From IMG/VR virus record IMGVR_UViG_3300050138_000571, positions 1 through 64,000 of that record: 64,000 nt of DNA; one strand, written 5' to 3'. This DNA comes from a virus. Each line of letters begins with the position of its first letter. The first letter of the stretch is position 1. This document shows, piece by piece, positions 55,875 to 64,000 of this stretch. The notes under the pieces are model-generated. The model ran no database searches. It was not told the origin of the DNA and was given only the letters and a program-made list of their open reading frames with translations. A program made the position numbers and the translations under genes.

Positions 55875-57755
55875 TTACGACAGGCCGCCCTGAACCCAGT
55901 TGGTGCCGTCGTAGTGGAGGACCAGCAAGCTGTTGGCGCTGACCGTGGTCACGTTGGCGCCGGCCTGGAGCAGGATCGAGGCCGTGCCGGCCGGGGGCGA
56001 TGCGGCTTTGTGGTGGACGACGACACCGGCCGCGACGCGCAAATACAGCGTGCTGCCGAGCTGCCACGGCGCGATCGTGATGAACGAGAACGCTCCAGTA
56101 CCGCCGCCAACCGAGTTCCAGTTTTGGGTGAATGTCAGCGTCGTGGCGCCGGATTGCGCGGACACGAAAGTGGCGTTGACGATGATCGTGCTCGAATTGA
56201 GCGAGAGCCCGTTGATGCCTGGAGCCGTAATGGACACAGGTCCGCTGACGGATTGGATCGTGAGGGCGCCGCCGGAACTGCCACCTGCCTGAAGCAACAG
56301 GTCGCCGTTGTTGGCGAGAAGGGTGAGAAGCGCGTTGTCTGAACGGAGCGTGGCCGGGCCAGCGCCGTTGGTGCGGATCATGATGCTGGAATCGTTAATG
56401 CCCCCGCCGATCAGGAGCTGACCGATTCCCAGGGCTCCGAAGAGAACGCCACTCCCGCTGCCGCCGCCGCCGCGGGAGATGCCGGTGGCATAGGCGAGGC
56501 CCTCCAGGTCAACGGCTACGACCCTAGGATCGCTGCCGCTGTCGAGGCTGGTGGTGAGCGCCGACAGCTTGATAGTGCCGGAGCTGCTATCCGTGGCCAG
56601 TTTGAAGCTGGATCCGACCGCGTAGGATTGGTCGCGGACAAAAATGCTGGCGCCGTAGCGCCACGCCAGAACCCAGCGGCTGCCGGGAACCGCTGGCGTC
56701 CCGAGCAACGACAGCGACGTTTTTTGGGCATTCAGTGACGTGACACCAGCCCGGGTTCTGGTCACTGTCCGGTCCAGGTCGACGTAGATGCACTCGCCGT
56801 CCGCGAGATCCGTCAAACCGGCGGAGTCAGTGGTCTGGTCGGTGATCTCGTTGTAGACCCCAGTACTGTTGGCGAACGTGATGGTCAAGCCTTGCCAGTG
56901 CAAGTTGCTTGATACCCACTCGAAATGCTCTCCGCTTGACGAGAACGAACTCCCGGTCCGGGCCATGACCACGTTGCGGTCCGAGGTCGGGCTGTACCAG
57001 TATTCGCCGCCGCCAAGCTCCCAGACGCGAGTCATTGTCGCGTCCATCCACGACTTCATGCTGCCGATGGCCTTGTCGCCGCCGAGAAACGGATCCGCGG
57101 AACTGGTCTCGTTTCGGCCGGCCGGCCACGAGTACGTGTTCTTGACGTTGGGAGTTGAGCCGCCAGTGCCCAGGCGCCACAGGATGTTCCGGGCGTCCTG
57201 CACGGACGTGATGCTGCTGTTGGCGTCGAGGGTGACCTTTGCCAGCGGGCAGACGCCGCTGTTGGAGTCGAAGTCCGACGCGGAAATGATAATCGTGTAG
57301 TCGATCGTGCGGGCGAGGGGGATCGACTTGGTGACCTCTGCGCCTTGGTCCGGATCGAAAAACTGTACGGCATCGGTCGTCGTGGGATCATTCGCGCGCG
57401 AGAAGTCCAGGCCGATGTAATTCGTTTGGCTTGGGAGGAAGGAGCCCCGGATCTTGGGGTTGGTGCTCGCCAGCACTTCGTTGGGGCGGTTGGCGTCTAC
57501 CTGGAAGACGGTGCCGGCGTCGGTGGCGTAATAGTGCATCAGCACGCCGCCCGCCACCTGGATCTGGAGGGCGCCGGGCTGCGTGACGCCGGACGTGATC
57601 AGGTTGAACCCAGCTACGATGGCCGGGATGCGGTTGGCCATGATGGTTCCGGCCAACAGGTCGAAGTCGGCCGCGACCGCGCTTTCGATGGCCCGCAAAA
57701 ATGGGACATCGACTCTTTGCTGGGCGTTCCAGGAGACCTGCCGTTTGACTGCCAC
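55875..57755 (-). CDS. tail fibre or baseplate protein, 626 aa
   Basis: GTG start 10 nt after a CAATCAT motif. N-terminal helical segment (VDVPFLRAIESAVAADFDLLAGTI), then long beta-rich Gly/Ser/Thr text with RGGGGSGSGV hinge and a C-terminal segment (ILLQAGANVTTVSANSLL ... YDGTNWVQGG) typical of phage fibre tips. Located among baseplate-like genes. Confidence 0.75.
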   Translation of the reverse strand: MAVKRQVSWNAQQRVDVPFLRAIESAVAADFDLLAGTIMANRIPAIVAGFNLITSGVTQPGALQIQVAGGVLMHYYATDAGTVFQVDANRPNEVLASTNPKIRGSFLPSQTNYIGLDFSRANDPTTTDAVQFFDPDQGAEVTKSIPLARTIDYTIIISASDFDSNSGVCPLAKVTLDANSSITSVQDARNILWRLGTGGSTPNVKNTYSWPAGRNETSSADPFLGGDKAIGSMKSWMDATMTRVWELGGGEYWYSPTSDRNVVMARTGSSFSSSGEHFEWVSSNLHWQGLTITFANSTGVYNEITDQTTDSAGLTDLADGECIYVDLDRTVTRTRAGVTSLNAQKTSLSLLGTPAVPGSRWVLAWRYGASIFVRDQSYAVGSSFKLATDSSSGTIKLSALTTSLDSGSDPRVVAVDLEGLAYATGISRGGGGSGSGVLFGALGIGQLLIGGGINDSSIMIRTNGAGPATLRSDNALLTLLANNGDLLLQAGGSSGGALTIQSVSGPVSITAPGINGLSLNSSTIIVNATFVSAQSGATTLTFTQNWNSVGGGTGAFSFITIAPWQLGSTLYLRVAAGVVVHHKAASPPAGTASILLQAGANVTTVSANSLLVLHYDGTNWVQGGLS

Positions 57756-57765
57756 TGTAGCCTTT

Positions 57766-57772
57766 ATGATTG
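57766..57772 (-). promoter_or_regulatory. CAATCAT motif, candidate late promoter element
   Basis: Ten nt before the GTG at 57755. Confidence 0.65.
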
Positions 57773-57779
57773 CAACGGC

Positions 57780-58202
57780 TTAAGCCGTGGTCTCGTTCTT
57801 GGCGTCAATCGACAAAAACGTAATCGTGCCCTTTACGATCCCCCGCTCGGGCACGCTCCAGGACTGTCCCGAAATTGCCACACGGGTCGACTCAAACAGG
57901 ACCCGGCTGGACCGGCGCTCCAATAAAACGAGCGACACGTATCGAGTCTTCCCGACGTCGATCAGCGGTGCCGTAAGTCCAGCCCCCTCGGCCCCGCCGT
58001 CATTGAGCGTCCGCAGCACGTACAGGGTCCCCCCGACCGAAGTCGTTGAGTTAGCGAGTTCGTACGGTTGCGGAGAGTCAACCCCTCGAAGCTCTTCGAT
58101 CGGCGTCGAGATGTCCCAGTCGATCCCGGCCACGCGTCCGTAAGGGACTGCGTTCACGAGCAGAATGACCTGCGCGTTGGAAATTGTGATGGACTGGCTC
58201 AT
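57780..58202 (-). CDS. tail protein, 140 aa (tube- or terminator-like)
   Basis: MSQSITISNAQVILLVNAVPYGRV and VAISGQSWSVPERGIVKGTITFLSI give an all-beta protein resembling tail-tube or tail-completion proteins. It starts 1 nt after the stop of the big kelch protein gene, so is cotranscribed. Exact role unknown. Confidence 0.6.
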   Translation of the reverse strand: MSQSITISNAQVILLVNAVPYGRVAGIDWDISTPIEELRGVDSPQPYELANSTTSVGGTLYVLRTLNDGGAEGAGLTAPLIDVGKTRYVSLVLLERRSSRVLFESTRVAISGQSWSVPERGIVKGTITFLSIDAKNETTA

Positions 58203-61200
58203 TTAGTCGCCCTCTCGGAGCGTCGCCAGCTCATCCTCAAGGGAGTCACCACCCCAAACCACGACAGCGTCAGAGAGCTTCTGCGCTCCCGAGGTGGGGT
58301 CTCCGGCATTGCCCAGGCCCACGTCCGACGGATAGACGACGGACCTCTCGATGGCGAGCCCCGAAGCCTGGATGTCGTCCAGGGCTGCCCCGGCGGCGAT
58401 GCGGCCGGCAGCGGAGGAAGTGAGGTAGAAGTTGCCAGTCAAAGGATCCGCGTTGGGATCCGGCACGAAGGGTAGGTTGGACTGCAGGAGCGTAACAGTG
58501 ACGCCGGCCGGAATGGAGGCCGGGAAGCGGAAGGAAGCGTCGAGCTTGAGCGAGACGTTGTCTAGGCGGCCGATGTACTTCACGGGCCCGACCTGGCCCT
58601 TGAAGCCGAAATTGAATACCAGGTACCCGACCTGATCGGGGAATAGGAGCGCGGGATTCGAGTCGCTGCCGGTGTCGAGGGCGAAGGTGGCGTGGCTTTG
58701 GTTGCCGTTGATGGCTTGCCCCAACACCGCCACGATCCCGGTGACCGAGAGCCCGGCCCTGGGATCGTACGAGAACGGCCCGGGCAGGCCCGCAGGCGCG
58801 GGGAGCGCTCTTTCGGGGGTGATGGTCGCCCCGGCAGTCTCGATGTACGGGGTTCCGCGGGAGATGGTGTCCGAAACCGAGTAAGTGAACGCGGTCGGGC
58901 TCGGGACCGACGTGATGGAGGCTTGACGGTTCATGCCACCCGCCCGAACGACGTCCGAGCCCGGCACGACTACGTAGTTGAGCTTGGCGGTGTTATTGGC
59001 GGCTTGGAGGCCACCGACCACCACGAAGGCGTCCGTTGCAGCCAGGCCTCCGCTGGACAGCGTGAGCGCAGTGCCAAGAACCGCCCGCGACGTCCGCCAG
59101 CGCATGATGGCGATGTCGAGCGTCTCAACGACGGGGCTTCCCCCGCCCGCCACGAAGACGGCATTGCGCGTCGGCAAGTAGCTGACGACTGGATTCACGC
59201 GGCCGACAGACATCGGGGGCAACGCGGCCCAGAGCCCGGTGCTCGGGTCGTAGATCTCGCAGCTCGCAAGCGTGTTGTTGTAGGAGTGCTGGGTGGCGTT
59301 GCCGCCGGTGCCGCCGACAACGAGTACGCGGCCATCGGGCAGGACCAGCGAGCCGAAGTCGCGGCGCGCGTCCGTCATGGAAGCGGCCGTAGCCCAGGTG
59401 TGCCCGGCGACGGAGTAGGATTCGACCGAGTTCAAGATGTTCGAGGCCCCGTCGACGCCCCCGATTGCGAGTCCGTTTCCGTTGGCGAGACCGACGAGCT
59501 GGTGCCACATGCGCGCCCTGATCATGCTCCCTCGCGCGGTCCAGGTGCCGGTGCCAGGATCGAAAGTGTAGGAGGTCGCGACCACGGCGCCTCCACTCCA
59601 GCCGCCGCCGATTAGGGCATTGCCGCCGGTCAGGGTACATTGGCCGTGACCAGCCTTCACCGCCGGCAAGGTCCCACTCGTCAGCAGGTTCTGCGCGGGC
59701 ACGTTCGTGTACGTGTAGAGGTCCCAGGCGTTCAGGGCGGTGCCCGAGACGTCGGTGTCGCTGTTGGTGCCGCCAGTGACCAGGACGCGGCCGTCAATGA
59801 GCGCGGAGGCCCCGATGCCGCGTTTGCCGACCGTCTGCGTGTGTGTGACGAGATTGGTCCATTTGTACCCGAGAGCCCGGCCTCCGTTGCCGAGTACGGT
59901 GTCGCTCGTAATCTCGAAGATCTTGGGATTGACGATGGCGGCGTCAGTGCCAGGCGAGGTCTGGGTCATGCCTCCGACCAACATCAGCAGGCCTTCGGCC
60001 GTGCGAACCATCCTGTGATTCACGGCTTGGACGGTGTCCGCCTCGCTGGCCATCGACTGCAGGGACGCGCTCGTGGTGCCGGTCGCAATGTTCGAGCTGA
60101 AGTCGCCGCTGATCGTGCCGGCGGTGATGGGCGGCGCCGCCCCAGTCGGGATCGCCCCGTCGATGAATACCTGATCCCCAACCGCCATCCCGTGGGTGGT
60201 CGACGTCACGCCCGTCACGACTCCGCTGGGAGCCCGGATCAGAGAAGTGAGGGTAATGGGGGCCTGCACGTTTACGTATGCTCCGGTGCCGGGACCGCGC
60301 CGAACGATGTTCGTAGTGGCCGGTAGCTCGACCTTCCCGAGCTGCGTCACGATCACGTGTCGTTGCTGGTCGTATAGCGTCGCCTTCGTGGGGCGGAAAA
60401 ACATTGTGGTCGTGAAGTCCGTTTGCGCGTACGTGCCAACCGGAACAGCCACGTAGGCGATTTCGAAGTACTGATGTACGGGTGGCGACATCGACGCCAC
60501 CACGTAGTACTTGTCGACCGCGGTCACTGGGAATGTCCCCTGGATCCCGGCAACGGCAAAGGGATCGGTCGGGTCCCCGTAGATGTGCACGAGGTCGCCG
60601 ATGCGCAGCTTCCCAAAATCGAATCCCCCCGAGGCCGTTGAGAATCGGGCAACCCCTGGAGCCGGGGCTGTGACCGTCCACGTGGTCGCGGAGAAGTCGC
60701 TGATGTCGAAGACTGGCGTCGGGAATTTGAGCCACCGCTGCGCTGACCCCCCGACCACTCGGACACTGGAGGAAAGGCCTCGGCTGCCGCTGTAGACGCG
60801 GACAAAGGTCGAGCGGGCGGTCGGGTCAGTGTACGCGATGGCGTAAGCGTTGCTTCCGGCCTCGTTGAAGGCCCGGTTGATCTCACCACTCACTTCCAGG
60901 GCCGTCGCCGCCGCGACCTCGGTGTAGTGGGTGCGATCGAAGGTAACAGTGACCGTGACCTTCTCGTCGAGAAGCAGCACCAACGTGTCCTGGTCAACCA
61001 GAGAGAACGGCTCGGCGCCGGTGGACGTGGAGACGCCGCGGACGGCATCAGGCCCGTAGAAGACCTCCAGGACCTCCAGGAAGGCCTCTTGGGTCAGCTT
61101 CTTGTTCTTCTTGATGATCGACAGTGCCCGGAAAACGTCATCGGACATTCCGACCGAAGCCGGCTTTACCTCTCCGAAGTTCGCCGCCGCTCGCTCCAGG

Positions 61201-61433
61201 TATTTGCCCGAAGCCGTGGAGATGAATAGCTGGTCAAAGGCTGCGAGGGCGTTGTCCCAATTCGTCTGATCTCCGGTCGCGATGGCGGAGATCAGTGCGT
61301 CCCATCCAGGCCCAACCAAGGAAGGGTTTGTGAACTTCCGAAGCACCTCCTCGGCAGAATCGTTGGACGTGCCGGCCGCCAGGCCACTCTGGGTCTGGAC
61401 CTGGTCGACCTGGAAAGTAAAACTAGATGCCAT
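58203..61433 (-). CDS. baseplate-like protein with kelch beta-propeller, 1076 aa
   Basis: ATG 61433 chosen over a TTG at 61439 because a CAATCAT motif sits 11 nt upstream. The N-terminal ~350 residues (LTQEAFLEVLEVFYG ..., YFEIAYVAVPVGTYAQTDF) look baseplate-J-like. Around residues 470-840 come about seven kelch-type blades, each ending in IGG/VGG/TGG followed by a YDP/W pattern (GRVLVVGGTGG, EIYDPSTGLWAALPPM). The C-terminus is beta-rich with a Gly/Pro region. Probably an adhesin or host-binding part of the tail. Confidence 0.75.
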   Translation of the reverse strand: MASSFTFQVDQVQTQSGLAAGTSNDSAEEVLRKFTNPSLVGPGWDALISAIATGDQTNWDNALAAFDQLFISTASGKYLERAAANFGEVKPASVGMSDDVFRALSIIKKNKKLTQEAFLEVLEVFYGPDAVRGVSTSTGAEPFSLVDQDTLVLLLDEKVTVTVTFDRTHYTEVAAATALEVSGEINRAFNEAGSNAYAIAYTDPTARSTFVRVYSGSRGLSSSVRVVGGSAQRWLKFPTPVFDISDFSATTWTVTAPAPGVARFSTASGGFDFGKLRIGDLVHIYGDPTDPFAVAGIQGTFPVTAVDKYYVVASMSPPVHQYFEIAYVAVPVGTYAQTDFTTTMFFRPTKATLYDQQRHVIVTQLGKVELPATTNIVRRGPGTGAYVNVQAPITLTSLIRAPSGVVTGVTSTTHGMAVGDQVFIDGAIPTGAAPPITAGTISGDFSSNIATGTTSASLQSMASEADTVQAVNHRMVRTAEGLLMLVGGMTQTSPGTDAAIVNPKIFEITSDTVLGNGGRALGYKWTNLVTHTQTVGKRGIGASALIDGRVLVTGGTNSDTDVSGTALNAWDLYTYTNVPAQNLLTSGTLPAVKAGHGQCTLTGGNALIGGGWSGGAVVATSYTFDPGTGTWTARGSMIRARMWHQLVGLANGNGLAIGGVDGASNILNSVESYSVAGHTWATAASMTDARRDFGSLVLPDGRVLVVGGTGGNATQHSYNNTLASCEIYDPSTGLWAALPPMSVGRVNPVVSYLPTRNAVFVAGGGSPVVETLDIAIMRWRTSRAVLGTALTLSSGGLAATDAFVVVGGLQAANNTAKLNYVVVPGSDVVRAGGMNRQASITSVPSPTAFTYSVSDTISRGTPYIETAGATITPERALPAPAGLPGPFSYDPRAGLSVTGIVAVLGQAINGNQSHATFALDTGSDSNPALLFPDQVGYLVFNFGFKGQVGPVKYIGRLDNVSLKLDASFRFPASIPAGVTVTLLQSNLPFVPDPNADPLTGNFYLTSSAAGRIAAGAALDDIQASGLAIERSVVYPSDVGLGNAGDPTSGAQKLSDAVVVWGGDSLEDELATLREGD

Positions 61434-61444
61434 AGGCAAGTCTT

Positions 61445-61451
61445 ATGATTG
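61445..61451 (-). promoter_or_regulatory. CAATCAT motif, candidate late promoter element
   Basis: Eleven nt before the ATG at 61433. Confidence 0.65.
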
Positions 61452-61497
61452 CCATCGCCTGCGGGGGGCCCGCAGCTTCGAGGGGGGCGGGACCTCG

Positions 61498-64000
61498 TTA
61501 GAGGGTCGTGGACCCGTCTGCGGACATGATATTGCTCCCAGATAGCGTCCACTTGCCTTGACTTAGGGGTGCGGCTAGAAGGCAGTCGATCGACTTTGCG
61601 TCACCGCGAACGGGAAGCGCCGCGATCACGTAAGTGACGTCGTTCCCCGACAGCGTATAGTTCGCCGGGTGGAGGGCGTCGGCTGCCGCGGTAGGGTCCA
61701 CGGCCTGTGGGGGGTAGCTGAACTGAACTCGGACGGTCGACAGCCCGATCAGCTTGATACCTTGGATGAAGAAGCCCGTCGCTGGCGGCGGGAACACTTG
61801 GATCGTGGCCTGCGCCGTGTTCCCGAGGTCGTCTGCGACCTGGACGATATCAGTGGTGGAGGAGACAGTGCCGGCGGTGTACACGCCGGTGCTGCTGTTG
61901 ATCGAACCACCGCTGTGGTTCTGGACCAGGGAGAAGGTAATTCCAGTCCCGCTACCTCCGGCATCCGTGAACGTGTGAGACCTTGACACATTGATGTCGA
62001 GTGTCGTTGGGCTGATCGTGAGGTTCGGGCCAACCGTGATGGTCGCGTTCGCGGTATTTCCGAGGTCGTCAGTGACTCTGACGGTGTCAGTAACGGAGCC
62101 CGTGGCCCCGGCCGTGTAGGCGCCGGTCGACGTATTGAGCGAACCACCGCTGTTGTTGGTGACGAACGAGAACACGATGCCCGTCCCAGAGCCTCCGGCA
62201 TGCGAGAACGTCTGGCTGGCGCGAGGCGCCTTCGTAACAGATGCCGGGCTGATGGAGAGGTTCGGACCGACCGTGATGATGCAGGCGCCTGTGTTCCCGA
62301 GGGAGTCGATGGCCTGGATCGCGTCGGTGACGCCACCGGTCGCGCCGGCAATGTAGTGGCCGGAGGAATCGATCGAACCACCGCTGTTGTTGGTGACGAA
62401 CGAGAACGTGATGCCGGTGCCGCTGCCGCCTGCCGCCGTGAAGTTGTGGTGGGCCCGCGGCGCCAGCGTGATCGACGGCGGACTGATGGCGACGGGGGGA
62501 ATGTGGACGGTGGCGTCGCCGGACTCGGCGACGGAGCTGTTCCCGAGGGAGTCGGTTACCGTGACGACGTCGTCCAGGGCCACGGAACCAGCGATATAGG
62601 CGCCGGTGCTTGAATTGATGGAGCCGCCCGACTGATTGTCGTTGAAAGCGAAGACGTAGCCGGTGCCGCTGCCGCCGGACGCGGTGAAGGTCTGGGTGCC
62701 GAGGGGCGCCTTCGTAACGGAGGTCGGCGAGATCGAGACGCCGGGGCCGACGGTCACAACCGCGTCGGCGGTCCCGCTGAACGTGTCCGAGACCCGGACC
62801 GTATCACTGCAGTCCGGAGTCGAACCGGCGGTGTACACTCCGGTCGAGCTGTTGACTGAGCCACCGCTGTTGTTGGTGTGGATCGTAAATACGTAGGGGC
62901 CGGTGCCGTCGGCCGCGGTAAACAGCTGGGTAGCAAGCGGGCTCAGGCTGACCGGGGTCGGCGCAATGCTGAGGGCGGGCGGAGTGAGAACGGTGATGGT
63001 GCAGTCTGCGGTTGCAGAGCTGAGGTCGGTGACGCGTACGATGTCAGTGCCGTCGGTGGGACCCGCATCCCACTCTGCGGTGCCGTCGCCGTTGTCAGTG
63101 AGAGAGCCCCCGCTCTGGTTCTGAAAGGTTGAAAATACGTAGTTGGCGGGGTTGCCACCGTCGTTACCACCTCCGGCGGTGATGCTGAACACCGAGGTCA
63201 GGGGTGGGATCGTGGTGGCAGTCGGAGTGATCGCGAGCGGGCTGGCGAGGTACCTTGTCGTGAGATACGCCTCAACCGCCGCCCGGTCGGCACCGCTCAA
63301 AACATGATCGTAGATGAGGATTTCGCAGATGTCGCCGTGGAACGGAAAGACAAGCGAGCCTCCGGAGTCGACCCGCGCGCCGATAGAGGGTTGATCTGTG
63401 CCGACGCGCACGAGCAAATTGGAGGCAACGACTGTGCCGGCTCCATTGATCAGGCCAGTGTAATTAGCTGGTGTACTGTTCGTGCCGCCGTTGTACGAGC
63501 TTTCCCAAATCGTCGGCGACGTGGTCACGGCCGTCGCGAGCCCGACGGCGCTGGTCGTACTCGTGAGGTCGTTTACGAACGTATACGGCTGATATCCAGG
63601 GGAGACAAAATCGACCACCAGTTCGGCCCATGCGGGTCCCGATAGCCCCTTCATGCTAATGAGAGAAAAGCCACTGTGCGGAGTCGAGGCGGCCTGATGG
63701 ACGATGAACAGGTGGCTGGCGCCCTGTAAATCGGGTCCGCCGATCATCCTCGACGTGGAACCGTTGAACGTGATGCCCGGCAGTCCGTTGATCGAACTCG
63801 TGTTCAGCACACACGACAGACCGGGCGCCGTTACGTTGTTGCCGTTGCCAGACTGGTCAGCCCAGGCCGTGACATTCGAGCCCGAGAGCGTGATGCCGGC
63901 GCCGGCAGTGAGCCAGAGCTTCAGGCCGGTGGTAGGCAGACCGACTGCGACCACGGCGTCTGCGGTATTTCCTACCGAGTCGGTGACTCTGACGGTGTCA
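61498..64000 (-). CDS. large adhesin with Ig-like repeats and LamG-like domain, partial (5' end outside window)
   Basis: The frame stays open to the window edge, and its first visible residues (DTVRVTDSVGNTADAVV) are the end of one more repeat, so the true start lies beyond. A LamG/concanavalin-like domain (LKLWLTAGAGITLSG ... ADRAAVEAYLTTRY) is followed by at least six repeats of about 80 residues with the signature NxSGGSxNSSTGxYxAG and DTVRVTDxLGN. The C-terminus (FFIQGIKLIGLSTVRVQF...) differs. Likely a tail fibre or surface adhesin. Confidence 0.8.
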   Translation of the reverse strand, partial: DTVRVTDSVGNTADAVVAVGLPTTGLKLWLTAGAGITLSGSNVTAWADQSGNGNNVTAPGLSCVLNTSSINGLPGITFNGSTSRMIGGPDLQGASHLFIVHQAASTPHSGFSLISMKGLSGPAWAELVVDFVSPGYQPYTFVNDLTSTTSAVGLATAVTTSPTIWESSYNGGTNSTPANYTGLINGAGTVVASNLLVRVGTDQPSIGARVDSGGSLVFPFHGDICEILIYDHVLSGADRAAVEAYLTTRYLASPLAITPTATTIPPLTSVFSITAGGGNDGGNPANYVFSTFQNQSGGSLTDNGDGTAEWDAGPTDGTDIVRVTDLSSATADCTITVLTPPALSIAPTPVSLSPLATQLFTAADGTGPYVFTIHTNNSGGSVNSSTGVYTAGSTPDCSDTVRVSDTFSGTADAVVTVGPGVSISPTSVTKAPLGTQTFTASGGSGTGYVFAFNDNQSGGSINSSTGAYIAGSVALDDVVTVTDSLGNSSVAESGDATVHIPPVAISPPSITLAPRAHHNFTAAGGSGTGITFSFVTNNSGGSIDSSGHYIAGATGGVTDAIQAIDSLGNTGACIITVGPNLSISPASVTKAPRASQTFSHAGGSGTGIVFSFVTNNSGGSLNTSTGAYTAGATGSVTDTVRVTDDLGNTANATITVGPNLTISPTTLDINVSRSHTFTDAGGSGTGITFSLVQNHSGGSINSSTGVYTAGTVSSTTDIVQVADDLGNTAQATIQVFPPPATGFFIQGIKLIGLSTVRVQFSYPPQAVDPTAAADALHPANYTLSGNDVTYVIAALPVRGDAKSIDCLLAAPLSQGKWTLSGSNIMSADGSTTL

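Noticed and set aside
60371-60380. TATAGCG in the kelch gene resembling the early motif
   Set aside because: The flanking bases do not match (GTC instead of GAAC) and no gene starts there.
1-64000. CRISPR array, tRNA or rRNA genes
   Set aside because: I saw no regularly spaced direct repeats and recognised no tRNA or rRNA; a tRNAscan run would be the decisive test.

Overview
The window looks like part of the genome of a large, GC-rich, double-stranded DNA tailed phage. It encodes a large terminase, portal, MuF-type head protein, prohead protease and baseplate or fibre proteins, plus a near-complete replication set. There are no cellular housekeeping operons, no integrase and no rRNA, and I recognised no tRNA. 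The host cannot be named from the sequence. A B12-dependent ribonucleotide reductase, phage chaperonin and kelch and Ig-like adhesin modules are present. Both window ends cut through genes.

Layout. 1-4.1 kb and 7.3-16.2 kb (minus): head and packaging genes (partial Pro-rich protein, small virion protein, prohead protease fused to a GGDEF domain, MuF protein, portal, virion protein, TerL, TerS-like), with SbcD-like nuclease, a GroES-like protein and an antitoxin-like peptide at the head of the TerL operon. A GIY-YIG gene (minus) sits at 4.1-4.8 kb. 4.9-7.2 kb (plus): an early-type island with a homing endonuclease. 16.3-27.9 kb (minus): class II RNR, RuvC-like resolvase, SbcC-like ATPase, GroEL-like chaperonin, prim-pol primase, DnaB-like helicase and a DUF1376 protein. 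28-43.8 kb (plus): SF2 helicase, a sigma factor lacking region 4.2, a GreA-C-like protein, a T5 A1-like phosphoesterase, DNA polymerase III alpha in two pieces, SSB-like protein and RecA. 43.8-45.1 kb (minus): a gene with a structured leader. 45.1-52.8 kb (plus): ClpP-like protease, CYTH, nuclease, 2OG oxygenase, dUTPase and cREC genes. 52.8-64 kb (minus): virion genes, a GGQ protein, a CHAP-like hydrolase, baseplate or tail proteins and adhesins.

Regulation is the most striking feature. Two short motifs recur just upstream of start codons and point along the gene. GTTCGCTATAG (21 copies) precedes replication, nucleotide and host-takeover operons. CAATCAT (11 positioned copies) precedes virion genes, RuvC and inserted endonuclease-like genes, usually 6-11 nt before the start codon with no visible Shine-Dalgarno. 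Neither has a visible -35 box, and the phage encodes a sigma factor that stops before region 4.2. The simplest reading is two temporal promoter classes with very short leaders.

Mobile genes are dense: GIY-YIG, EDxHD, two HNH-AP2 paralogues, two zinc-finger HNH proteins and a frameshifted endonuclease VII. Other points for follow-up are the protease-GGDEF fusion, the split DnaE, a VFGxPKF peptide shared by three replication proteins, and a short upstream ORF that mimics the start of the gene it precedes.
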